The notes beneath the pieces were generated by a model. That model was not told the DNA's origin. It saw only the letters and a program-made list of their open reading frames with translations, and made no database searches. A DNA stretch of 64,000 bases, from positions 1-64,000 of the forward strand of contig CAJQUW010005759.1 in the NCBI GenBank assembly GCA_907163375.1. Direction: 5' to 3'. Source of the DNA: Prostheceraeus crozeri (taxonomy: Eukaryota; Platyhelminthes; Polycladida; Euryleptidae). This document shows, one piece after another, positions 44,614 to 55,281 of this stretch (position 1 is its first letter; each line of letters opens with the position of its first letter). A program made the translations under genes and the position numbers.

Positions 44614-46918
44614 AATATCAATGCAATATCCAGATTTCTCTGCGGTGATGTGAATTTATCATAATAACATAATTCATGTAAAAACTGAGAGCTTGAAAAC
44701 TTCCAATGATGCTTAATTTCATTTGTTGCTAAAGAAGCGGAATTTTTCCAAAAATACACAAAATACAGTTAAAATGACTTTTGTTTCATGAAGATGCATG
44801 ATGGTGAAGAATTATTGTCCACGCTGGCTTTGTATTTTCTTTTGGCTTGCATGCAATAAAAGTATTGCATACTTATGTGAACTTGTTTAATACATACATT
44901 ATGAGTGTCTAATAATAAAATATAATATAATAATATAATTATGAGTGGCTGACACTCAGCCCTATATCACTTTGACATTTTTCTGCATCAACTTGCTTTA
45001 GTTTCATCAATCATTTTAGTACAGTTCATCGGAACCTTTTGATAATGACCTTTTTCTCGGTACTGGAGGTTCAAATACGCGGTGGAAGTCACGTACATGT
45101 ACATCTTAAAAATGCAGCTTCGTATGAAGTTTCATCAAATTCCAAACTTCAAGTGTCATATCCAACAGCATAGTAATACAACATGCATTTATGCAGCAAT
45201 ACAGTGCAGCATTATTTGTACAAGTGTTTTAAAGAAAATGGCAACACGTAAGGAAAATAAATTCCTGCTTCCCGACAATTGAGGTAATTAGAATTAATCT
45301 TGTCAGAGCACAAATCAATTCGAACGGCTACAATAAAATCGAAATCTATTAAGGGGTCAATCTATAGGTCTACTGGTTTAATAAAAAGCTTGTGGATTGA
45401 CATGCATTATCATGAAACGCAGATTTCAGTTTGCAGAGTGAGGCCCCTATTTGCAATTCAATTTATGACAACTATGAAGCAAGCTCAAGATTGCGGGAAG
45501 CCATAATGATAACAAATTATACCCAAACCGATAGTAACAAGATTCAGCTTGAATGTAAAAAATATTAAAGGAAGGATCAGAGTTTCACTCAAGACGAAGA
45601 AGTTTCCGCCAGAGTGAGTAGTACCATAGTATGCCCTCGTTAACCGCCTAAAAATTCGTTTTACCACACCTAAAATTTTAGCCCCAACCTACCGAAATAT
45701 CGGTCCCGCGCGCCTGCATACATAAGCGCGAGTAATGAAAGGCTGTTCTCCGCCCACTCAGCAAGTTCTCCGCAGCCCAAGTGAAAAATTACTTTTCATC
45801 GCGAGTCCAGCAGATCGAGAAGGTTGAGCTATCTAACTCTGTGGGGTTCTGCATGAACTCGCTGTACTCAGCACTGCTTCATACACATGCAGTGTACAAT
45901 CAAGAGTCAAGTCAATAGACATAATTATGTATACGTGGATGGTAGTAATTGAAAAGAAATTATTCAGAAATGTGTAGGAAAGATTTGTTTTGTACTTGCC
46001 TGATATAATCTACGATGAATTATATTCCATGACCGATGCATGTCTGGCTGAAGGTTTCAGAGTTGTTACAAGCAAGGGGTCAGCCCTTCCTAGCGTGCCT
46101 GATTTCGATATAATGCTTTGGATATTATTCAAAATGTTTGTCAAGTTAATCGCAGGTGCAAGTGCAAATGCTAGAGCAAATTTGTCATTTTTGAAAAGAA
46201 TTTTAAGGTGAGAGAGATGGTAGATTTTTTCATTTAGCATTTCGTGTCTACATCTAGTAAGCTTAGTCATTAATTAGCATCATCCAATTTTTGCTGACAA
46301 GGTGACAAAATATTAATTCTCAGAGTCATGATTAAAAATTGGGAAGCGTATATTAGCTGTGAGAATATTCAGATAAATAAATTAGCTTCAAAAATAGAAA
46401 ATCCAAACAGAAAACAGGTTATTTGTTTCTTTACCCAAGTGAACTTCCCCCTCGACGTGTGACATCATTTTCATGCAATCTCCATTTCACGAGTTTCTAT
46501 GCCATTGTTAACTTTTATGATTAGACTGTTACCCATGCATATATAGAGATTATTCAATTTCGCACACAGATGTGAATATGTTGCTAATTCATGCCTACAT
46601 TCGATTGCGTTTGTTGCTACTTCTCGAAACGATGTCATTGCCTAGATCGCTGCGGTCTCTCGTCGGAAATGATACCGCACTCCTCACTTAACAAACGGTT
46701 AACTTTTTAAACCGTGAAAATGATGAGAAATATTCAAAACAAAACGTTGGATGTCGGCATTCATAATGTAGTGTTATCACAACAACGTGTTACAACATCG
46801 ACGTGCTGCTTTCAATGCACATGTCCACTACTGTTTATAGTCATTTGATACTATTCAGCGTCGTGTTTCTATTGGTGCTTCAGTACAATTAATGTTGAGT
46901 GCATGTTGCCTTGTTTGT
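44614..46918. other. Stretch without supported genes
   Basis: AT-rich for the most part. From 45620 to 45800 CpG-containing sequence is locally denser. A 73-codon frame at 45990-46211 has a hydrophobic stretch and no known motif. Confidence 0.4.
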
Positions 46919-46946
46919 TCACTGTTGCGCCAGTTTGTAACTTAGT

Positions 46947-47516
46947 TCATGAGTTTTCAACTTTTTCACAAGAATTTGAGTCATCCGAATGAACTCTTTT
47001 AGGAATACAGCGGAATGTTGCTCGGCATTGATCAACAAATTCCTGTCGAAACCATCGAGAACACATGATGAAGACGATGAAATTTGAGCATTGCTTGAGG
47101 TCAACAATTATGGAATCTGCAATCTGATACCAGAATGTAAGTCTGCAAATCATGAGAGACGAAAGGATGAATTCCATCAATACTGATATGATTTGTGTTG
47201 CCAAATAGATTGACGATTGTCCCAAAATCAATGAGAGCTGATCCTCCTCTTTTTTGGCCTCCTCGTCCACGATATTGCTGCCATCGATTGGCGCAAGTTT
47301 CCGGAAGTTGGAGTGCCATTTTCTGATGATCAGAATGAAAGGGAACGTTATCAATGCTGTTGGGATATATGAAATCATGACACTGTCTGAAAAGTCAATT
47401 ATCATCATAAAGTCCACGGTATTCCTTGACTCATTCCTGCTGCCGAAACATCCAAAGGTTCCATTAACCTGACTCCAACCGTCCATCAAGATTGGCAGCT
47501 TAATCAAATGTGCACT
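46947..47516 (-). CDS. 3' exon of a rhodopsin-family peptide GPCR (TM5-TM7)
   Basis: Seen: about 187 codons with three hydrophobic helices: DSVMISYIPTALITFPFILI (TM5), YLATQIISVLMEFILSSLMI (TM6) and YQIADSIIVDLKQCSNFIVF (TM7), then RWFRQEF as helix 8. Before TM5 a NGTFGCFG segment looks like extracellular loop 2. Instead of NPxxY, TM7 ends SNFIVF, like the NF(V/I)IY of FMRFamide-type receptors. Those couple neuropeptides to G proteins at the plasma membrane. It is probably one exon: a pyrimidine-rich acceptor (TTCTGCTTTTAG) ends at about 47517, and no upstream exon with TM1-4 was found to 49 kb. The first methionine-like codon in frame is not an ATG. An isolated gene fragment is possible. Confidence 0.6.
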   Translation of the reverse strand, partial: SAHLIKLPILMDGWSQVNGTFGCFGSRNESRNTVDFMMIIDFSDSVMISYIPTALITFPFILIIRKWHSNFRKLAPIDGSNIVDEEAKKEEDQLSLILGQSSIYLATQIISVLMEFILSSLMICRLTFWYQIADSIIVDLKQCSNFIVFIMCSRWFRQEFVDQCRATFRCIPKRVHSDDSNSCEKVENS

Positions 47517-47928
47517 CTAAAAGCAGAACAATGCGGAAACATTATGAAAATCACTGCAGTCAAATTGCAAAGGAGTGCGTCTAATTACTATGCGTACCAT
47601 GCAGTTGCAACGAAATTACCATGATCCCAAACTGTAGATCTTTTCTAGAATGCTCCAGACTTGATCGTAAGCTCCAAACTGTCACTTATTTCTGATTTCG
47701 GCATTTCACCAACGGAGCTGGGTTGCATCCACAGTTTTATGAAATTGTAAGTATGGTTGACAACATGATGATCGAATCCGATATTAAGTTCATGATGCAT
47801 CTGCCAGCACATCAGTTACAGCGTGTCCCGAATACAATGGATCCCGCGTTTAGTTGGTGGGCAGATTCTTCATGAGCCCGCAGATTGAACGTCACTGGTA
47901 GGCGGATTCTAAAAAATGATCGTGGACT
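47511..47928 (-). repeat. 410-bp inverted duplication, copy at the GPCR exon
   Basis: The reverse complement is about 97% identical to 53443-53853, with few substitutions and small indels. It starts AGTCCACGATCATTTTTTAG and ends TTCTGCTTTTAGAGT. The end coincides with the putative splice acceptor of the GPCR exon, so the copy at 53.4 kb may be a displaced intron piece, or both may be copies of a mobile unit. No TIR or TSD was seen. Confidence 0.85.
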
Positions 47929-47975
47929 GGCTTTTGCTGATTTGTCGCAACCATTGCTTTCATGCATGATAAATC

Positions 47976-48232
47976 CATATAGTAAGTATGTATATATTCG
48001 GTGAAATGTCGACTCAAAAAAGTATCTGCATACAGTGAAAAATTTTATATGAAAAGATTCAATTAATTGCGGAGATTACGTTCTTGCGGTTCAAAAAGTT
48101 ATTTGAGTAGTCTTTAAAAAGCTAGATTTTTGCAAATGCACCTCGAGTTCATTAAATAAAATCAACACTGTATACTCATTGGGGATTTAGAAAAAGCTGA
48201 GTTGCTGCTCTACCTAATATACTTACTCTATG
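47976..48232. mobile_element. MITE with CATAGAGTA termini, copy 3 (257 bp)
   Basis: It starts CATATAGTAAGTATGTATAT and ends ATATACTTACTCTATG. Flanks are GATAAATC (47968-47975) and GATAAAGC (48233-48240), a 7/8 target-site duplication. Internal words (CGACTCAAAAAAGTATCTG, GAAAAGATTCAATT, ATTGGGGATTTA) match the copies at 29.4 and 30.9 kb. It is a shortened, internally deleted family member. Confidence 0.85.
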
Positions 48233-48240
48233 GATAAAGC

Positions 48241-49084
48241 TTTTAGATCGTGGAATCAATAAATCATTGAATCATAGCCGAAGTGTAGATTCAATCCACT
48301 TGAACAGCTTAAATTTGATCATTGGAATTTAATTAATTCGTTCATTTATGCAGTTGATTTGGGTTGGAAATGATTTTAGTCTTTTTGGAGACTGGAGTTG
48401 AGAAGGAATTGTGTTGCCTCCTAGCTAGCATTAATATTGGTGTGAAGATTTCTATTTTTTTCACTGAGAAGTATTTAGCCTCGACTTCATTTGCTCGACT
48501 TATTTCTGCTCATGTAAGTTGACAGGTTTGAGTCTCGTGGCTATAGTGGTATGTGTGAGTTGTTTGAGCTTGCATGATTAAGCATGTTGCTTTGAAACTG
48601 TAATATGTTACTGAGTTTCTATAAGTTATAAAATTAAGAGCAGAGCATTTTTTGTGTTTCATTTGAATCACTGTTTTTCGAGTAGACACATTTTCCTGAT
48701 GGAAGTTGACCTGCTAAATTGAGAGCTTTTCATGCATTGAGATGAAAATGATGGTTCCATGATAAATCAGCGAAAAACAGTCCATTTTTGGCATCATGGT
48801 AACTGCATGGTATACTGTACATATTAATTAGACACATCAATTGCAATGGCCATTCACACAGAATTACATGTACATGTAGATTGTAGATATTTAGTCAGTT
48901 AAGTCACTAATTACTAAGTAATTAGATATTGGTTAATCAAATTATTTGATTTAGTAGATTGACTTATTAGTCGACGGGGAAAAAGCACTCATGACAAGCG
49001 ACAACCACAGGGACGCAAAGCTAGTGATCCTACGTTTCTTCAACATTCAGAAGAGAGCATAAAATAAAGCAAATGATTACTGAA
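48241..49084. other. AT-rich stretch without supported genes
   Basis: No open frame of note and no paired repeats were seen. Confidence 0.5.
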
Positions 49085-49270
49085 ATTATAACTGAAAAAA
49101 GTTAAATGACAGTAGTATGTAACAAATTTATATTTTTTGCTATGTGACTAAAAGCTCTACATACCAGAGGCATATCAGAGGCATACCAGAGGCATACGAA
49201 TGAGGGTGAATTCGTACCAATATACCAACAACTCGTATTTCAGTGTAAAACAGTCTATCAAAGATCTTTT
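49085..49270 (+). repeat. Dispersed repeat, third copy, with CCAGAGGCATA tandem words
   Basis: It matches 39855-40050 in the same orientation (GACAGTAGTATGTAA, GCTATGTGACTAAAAGCT, GAGGCATACGAATGAGG, ACTCGTATTTCAGTGTAAAA). It contains three near-tandem CAGAGGCATA words (49163-49200) that occur once in the 39.9-kb copy. It is non-coding. Confidence 0.65.
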
Positions 49271-50039
49271 GGGTGAAGCACGATCTACAATTACATATTA
49301 TCAGTTGCTCTGTATCCAATTTCTGATATTTTGTTGTTTACTATGATGAATATAGGCTTAAGTTAAGTGACCTTCGTACAATCAATCACTCGTTTTATCA
49401 AGGCATGAAAGTTTCACGGCATATAATTCTACGTCATCGCTTGAAGGAAAGTGCGCACTCAGCAGCTGCTTTATGATATCTGAAGACAATGAGCTGCTCC
49501 TTCACTGTTGCTAAATATACAGCTTGCTTAATGAACCGGTGATAACTGTGAACAATGAATAAAATGGGAATGAATAAATTTGCTGAGATGTTGTTCCACT
49601 CATGTTTCTGCCTATTCCTACATCTTTCTTGAATTTCAAAAACTCGGCACATGCGAGTTAATTATAAGCGATGCTGCGTATATAGATAAGCGAGCGCACA
49701 CACACATTCAAAAGCAACTGAAGAACTGCTACATAATTAGCATGCCTACATGAAGTGAAAAATGCAAATGAAAAACAGTCCACATTTAGCCTTTATTTGA
49801 TTAATAATAATTTGACCGCAAAAATGCCTACATGTGGGCACTATTCTATTGGATCCTTAAATAAATGTCACTCTTCAACATGATATTTTCAAAACACACG
49901 AAGGCGAGTGTATAATTAAAATTTGCTGAATTTTGTGTGATACAAGACTGCCGGGAGATTGAACATGCTTCAGAAGCTGTGCCTTTTCAAAATCACACTT
50001 TTTAATATGTATTACGAAAAAAGTATAAGAGACCATCAG
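49271..50039. other. Stretch without supported genes
   Basis: A minus-strand frame at 49434-49652 is open but unrecognised, and it shows no GPCR helices that would connect to the exon at 47 kb. Confidence 0.4.
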
Positions 50040-50521
50040 GGATCGAATTGACCGCCAACCACAAGAGCTTGAAGCTGAAGTGGGCAATGCAACATTGTCA
50101 CAGGTATTTGATATCAATTTCTCTAATCTGACTGGACACAGAACAATGGAACGTCTGCTTCGTCCAGATAAACTGGAGACGGATCGAGCTGTCAAGTGCA
50201 GCGAAAGTGTGGAATCATTGGTATAATACTTTCAAAAACTTCCTTTCGATCTTGAAATTGTCAGATGATTCGGAGAAGTTGAATGTCTTGGTCAATTTCG
50301 TATCTCCTCGGATTTTTGAGAACATTTCGGAATGTAATAATTATGCAGATGCGATCAAAGCATTAGAAGACTTTTACGTGAAGCGTACCAATGATGTTCT
50401 TGTCAAATATCTATTGTCCACGCGAAAGCACCGAAATAATGAATCACTTGATGATTATCAGAATATCAGAACGTTCATTTTTTCAATTGAAAAACACGTA
50501 CATGTATACGAAAGAGAATGA
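50040..50521 (+). pseudogene. LTR-retrotransposon gag fossil (Ty3/Gypsy-like)
   Basis: The sequence resembles the gag region of a Ty3/Gypsy-type LTR element of the sort frequent in marine invertebrates, recognisable by its NFVSPRIFE and ESLDDYQ words. Only this gag-derived piece is present. No protease, RT, integrase or LTRs were recognised around it. It is broken and looks old. Confidence 0.55.
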
Positions 50522-51029
50522 ATGAATGAGATGACTGATGACAAGGCGGTTGAGAAATTTAGAGAATGACAATAAAGTGGAGGTGAGATTAAGTAATGAC
50601 ACTGAAATACGAGATGACACTGTCTGGAAGGAGAGGACATTTTCATTCATATTTAATATGTTTAAGCAAGTCATGATTTCATCTGTAAAAGTTATGAACC
50701 ATCATACTTTAGCAATGAAAAATGTTAAGGTTTGATAAAAACGACACATCAAAGCAGATCTGAATATGTATTCCAAATTAACAACGCATGCCGGTATATG
50801 TCAATATCAATGAGTGAGAGACTTCTTTAGACGTGTACATTGAACCTTTCTACATTGGCAACTCAAGCCAGGGCTTTGCAAATTTGCTCAACGAAATTCG
50901 GAAGTTTTTGTACATTCAGTCAACTCAGATGTGACAGAATCCATCAAATCCACGCAAAGTACATGTGCATACTGAGTTAGTGTCCGAACTGATCATTTGT
51001 CAAATTGTTTCTTTTATGGCTATTCCAAA

Positions 51030-51237
51030 CACTCAATGGAATCGAGTTGCTTGGAGTGAAGAAGCTTCTGTCTGTCTCTGAGGTCGCAATGGCCGTTTGA
51101 GAGTTTGGATGAAGTCCGATGACGCAATTCCTGATCATTTGACATTGCCTGTGAATCAAGGAGGGGGAAGATTGTTGATTTGGGCTGCGGTGTGGATGAA
51201 TGGCCGAACTGAACTCCATATCCAAATGTATAGCATG
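51030..51237 (+). pseudogene. Tc1-like transposase fragment
   Basis: The frame reads NTQWNRVAWSEEASVCL, a stop, then GRNGRLRVWMKSDDAIPDHL followed by NQGGGRLLIWAAVWMNGRTE. This is the first catalytic block of Tc1-like transposases (W-SDES-F...G-R-VWR...GG-VMVWG), with the usual first Asp replaced by Glu and one in-frame stop. The rest of the gene is absent. It is clearly different from the Tc1 at 26 kb. Confidence 0.65.
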
Positions 51238-51561
51238 AATTCATTAAAACAAAAAATATTAATCCACAGGTGAACAGTAAAACAGCATGGATTGCAACAT
51301 TATTTGCAATTTAAAAGCATTTTTCCTCCAATTGCAACCGTTGATGATCTGCTCATGGGGAATAAGACAAATGTAATCAGCTTTTAAAATCAATCTTTTA
51401 TCATAAGAAGTTGAGCACCTGAGTGCATCAAAGTCCAAGAAAAAGAAGTGTCACAGGTTGGATGTTCTAAAATAAAGTGCTGAAAAACGGCAATGGTTTG
51501 TACATCACTCTCATTTAGGCCTATCGGAGTGACATACTGATCTACTAACATACTGATCTGT

Positions 51562-53461
51562 ATGCTACTATGGCTATATAAGAGTGTAAAAACAGCCATG
51601 TACTTTCATTGTTTGGAGAGCTTGTATGGTATTCCTGTGAGTTATTTTCGAAAATTTGGAAAGTTGACTGAGAAAAAGCTAAAACTGAAACTTGACCTTG
51701 CGTACTTTGAGAAATGTATTTTCCTAAAAGTTGTACCAAAGTTCTTAACGATCAAAGTTCCGAAGCTTAAATCGCTGTCGCAGATTGCTGATAATTGTGA
51801 TAGACTAGTGTTTGAAGCTCAGATTAAATATGTACAAAAAATGATTAAACATAACACCAAACAAATTGATGACATTACTTGCAAAATTAAGGATCAATTG
51901 TCCTGGTTTAGACTTGTGGTCTTGAAACTTATAGTGATACGTTGTATTCAACCTAAGTTGAAGGAGGTTGAAAATAAACATAATGATAAACTAAAACGGT
52001 TATGGTTAAATAATCGGATCAAATCTCCGGATTGCCTTGTTAATCTAAGTAACTATGAATTAACCCTAAAAGAGCGTGAAGTACTAAGGTTTGGCCTTAA
52101 ACATAGTGTGATTCCTAAAAATATTTGTAATGATAGGATTAAATACCAATTAGAAAAACCTATTGCTGTTAACATTAAAGATGAAAATGAATTTAATTTA
52201 ACACCAGTGGTAAAACGTGAAATTCAGGAAGCTGCAACTCACTTCTTTAAAGCTGGGAAGAAGATATGTAATGATAAATACAATCGTGAAACCCACAAAG
52301 TACTGGAAAAGTTGGCAAAACGCAAGGATATAAAAGTGTGTTCCTTTGATAAGGGGAATGGAATGGTGATAGTCAACTCATTTGAGTACAACAAAAAAAT
52401 GAGTGATATTTTAAAAGACGTAACTAAATTCCAAAAATTGAATGTGATGAGGATGACATTCGCAAACATCCGACAGTAACCGAGGAAGGCAGATTGTATC
52501 GTTACATTTATAAGTATTTGCGTAGATATATTGATGAGAAAACGTACAAGTTTATTAGTCCTTCCGGCAGTGAGCCCGGTAGGCTCTATGGTACTGTGAA
52601 ACTGCACAAAGATAACAAACCTACATTATGAGACCAATAATAAGTACTATTGGCTCTGCAAGTTACAATTTGGCAAATTTTTAGATAATCTAATAAAACC
52701 ACATATAAATTCGAGACATATGTTGAATTCTACCTCCCACTTGATAGAAGAAATTTTATAAAAATCAAGAACTTTTTCATGACAAACATATTTTAATTAG
52801 TTATGATGTTGAATCACTGTTCACGAACATACCTATAAATGAAACAATTGAGCTGGAGGCTAATTTAGTCTATGATAAGAATTCAACTAATAAGCCTTTG
52901 TTTGGCGGGGATGTATTTAAAAAAGTGTGCCTGTTTGCCACGAGTGGTCAATTTTTATTTAATGACCAAATGTTTAAGCAGATAGATGGTGTAAGTATGG
53001 GTTCTCCCCTTGCTCCTACACTCGCAAATCTAGTTTTGTCACATCTGGAACAAAATTGGATGAATGAAGAATTCAGTCCACTTCATTACGCAAGATATGT
53101 AGATGATTGCATTTGCGTTTTTGATGATATAAAGGAAGTAGAACGGTTTCACCAATTTTTAAATAGACAACACAAAAATTTAAAATTTACTGTAGATATT
53201 GGAGGCAATAGCATAGCATTCTTGGATGTTAAAATAAATATGACGAATAATTTCGAAACTAGCATATTTATAAAAGAAACGTTCACAAATGTGCTATTAA
53301 ATTTTGAAGCAAACTGTCCAAGAGCGTGGCACCGGGGTCTGGTTATTGGAATGCTGAGTAGAGCATATACGGTAGCCAGCAATTGGAATGTATTTCATTA
53401 TGAAATTGAGAAAATTCTGAAAATTTTTGAATGCAAAGACAAGTCCACGATCCTTTTTTAG
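51562..53461 (+). pseudogene. Penelope-like element: N-terminal domain and RT, nuclease missing
   Basis: Seen: a 305-codon basic N-terminal region (51562-52479) ends VCSFDKGNGMVIVNSFEYNK. Broken fingers sequence with GRLYGTVKLHKDNKP follows near 52560-52620. Motif A is SYDVESLFTNIPIN (about 52800). An open palm (52898-53461) has QIDGVSMGSPLAPTLANLVL (motif B), YARYVDDCICVF (motif C) and KFTVDIGGNSIAFLDVKI. Known: these are Penelope-like RT motifs. About four breaks cluster between 52480 and 52900, while the N-terminal and palm segments are long and open. The GIY-YIG part is cut off exactly where the 410-bp duplicated segment begins. This is the longest open PLE coding in the window. Confidence 0.8.
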
Positions 53462-53853
53462 AATCCGCCTACCAGTGACGTTCAATCTGCGGGCTCATGA
53501 AGAATCTGCCCACCAACTAAACGCGGGATCTATTGTATTCGGCACACGCTGTAACTGATGTGCTGGCAGATGCATCATGAACTTAATATCGGATTCGATC
53601 ATCACGTTGTCAACCATTTTTCATAAAACTGTGGATGCAACCCAGCTCCGTTGGTGGAATGCCGAAATCAGAAATAAGTGACAGTTTGGAGCTTACGAGC
53701 AAGTCTGGAGCATTCTAGAAAAGATCTACAGTTTGGGATCATGGTAATTTCGTTGCAACTGCATGGTACGCATAGTAATTAGACGCACTCCTTTCAATTT
53801 GACTGCAGTGATTTTCATAATGTTTCCGCATTGTTCTGCTTTTAGAGTACACT
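53443..53853 (+). repeat. 410-bp inverted duplication, copy at the PLE end
   Basis: This is the partner of 47511-47928 and about 97% identical to its reverse complement. Here it directly follows PLE palm coding and replaces the expected nuclease. The stop codon of that frame lies in the duplicated part. Beyond 53853 the two loci share nothing. Confidence 0.85.
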
Positions 53854-54488
53854 GCTTCAAAAGTTGATAGCAGTAGGACTGTAGCAACACATAGTATTCC
53901 ATTTTCATAAAAAATGCATACTTGGCTTCTGATATTGCGGAAAGAAGGGATAAAGCTTTCATAATTTGAAAATTATGCTACACGAATAGATCTCTGTCTA
54001 ATGATAAAACACAGAGTTATGTTTGCAATCCACTCACTAAATAACTGAGTGACGCGGTAGGGCATTCATCATAGAGTATATTTCAGTAAAGCTAATTTTA
54101 TTTCGGAGCCAGATGCACCAACAAGCACATACACATGTATTCCGATAGTCAAGCATGACAGACAATGATTTTAAATGGGCTGTCAATCTCGCAAATTGTT
54201 AATCTGGTGTCAAGCTCATTAATTTTATGACTCGATCCAAGTGTGGATGTCACAAATCCTTTGTAAGCTTATATCCTTTGTTATCAGTAATCGAGTTGGG
54301 AGTGAAGCAAGTAGTTTACTAGATCACGTTGAAAATATATTTCTAGTCTGTTGATAAGAAGACTATTAAACATGCTAAATCAAGAATCTCAAAATCTGAG
54401 CCAAGGAGATTAAATTTCCAATTTTTTGCATGAAGACTTCACTTATAATGCTGCATTGAAATTTCCTTGACAATTAACTTAATTTCTA
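53854..54488. other. Stretch without supported genes
   Basis: Around 54425-54480 there is weak similarity to the inner part of the CATAGAGTA MITE family (GCATGAAGACTTCACTTATA versus 32055-32100). Nothing else is seen. Confidence 0.35.
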
Positions 54489-54773
54489 AATATATTGTTT
54501 TGGCTATTTTACACTATTTGGTTGTAGTTGGAAAGAGCCAATATAGAATGATGGTGGTTTTATTTTCTTTTTCTTATTTCTTACAATTAATTTCAGTTAA
54601 CATCCGTTAACTATCTTCAAATAAAAAGGAAGGAAATATGGTCTAGTATGAAATTTAAAATTCACACCGATGTCTATGTCATGAATAACAATATTGAATA
54701 CAAAAGGGGGAAGGGCTATGGAACGACGTTGTCGGTCTGATGACAATGAGCGTCGGTCTGATGACAACAGAAT
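54489..54773. repeat. Left long TIR of the 54.5-58.2-kb element
   Basis: It begins AATATATTGTTTTGGCTATT and ends in two near-copies of GTCGGTCTGATGACAA. It is the intact version against which the interrupted right TIR can be read. Confidence 0.8.
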
Positions 54774-55281
54774 GTAGGCCTATACAATGAAAATATGTGA
54801 AGAATGTGAATATGAATTCATGGCTATAGAAGTAGAAATGGATGGAGATGTACCACTTCAGTCTGGTTCATGCTGGCACCGATATTGTCATGCCAGGAAC
54901 TCCTAAATATCAATTCCGCTATTTTCTGGTGTAGGCCTTGAGACTAATTCAGGAGCCTAGGCTAAGTATGTCACCTGAACGATGTCTTTCTCACACATTT
55001 AAACATTAGACAGCTTAGTGTGGGCTCCAATATTCAGCAAGTAGCCTAACTGAAGCATCACACCAAGACGAGTAGCGAATACCTCCTACGCAAATATGTA
55101 TGAAGTTTATTGTATTCACATCACAGCTGAGGTTCAAGCTCCGGTAGAGCACGCAGTCGTGCTGGTGATGCATACAGGGCTATTGTCTTCCACGCATCTT
55201 CCCATGTAGCATGCCTGTTGATTGGTCAACACCAAATTTCTGCTGCATAAGTCGATAAGCATTGCTTTTTTATCACTGTGA

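Noticed and set aside
50040-53461. A single large retroelement joining the gag fossil and the downstream RT
   Set aside because: The gag piece is of LTR type, whereas the RT at 51.6-53.5 kb is Penelope-like. A Tc1 fragment lies between them, so they are independent insertions.
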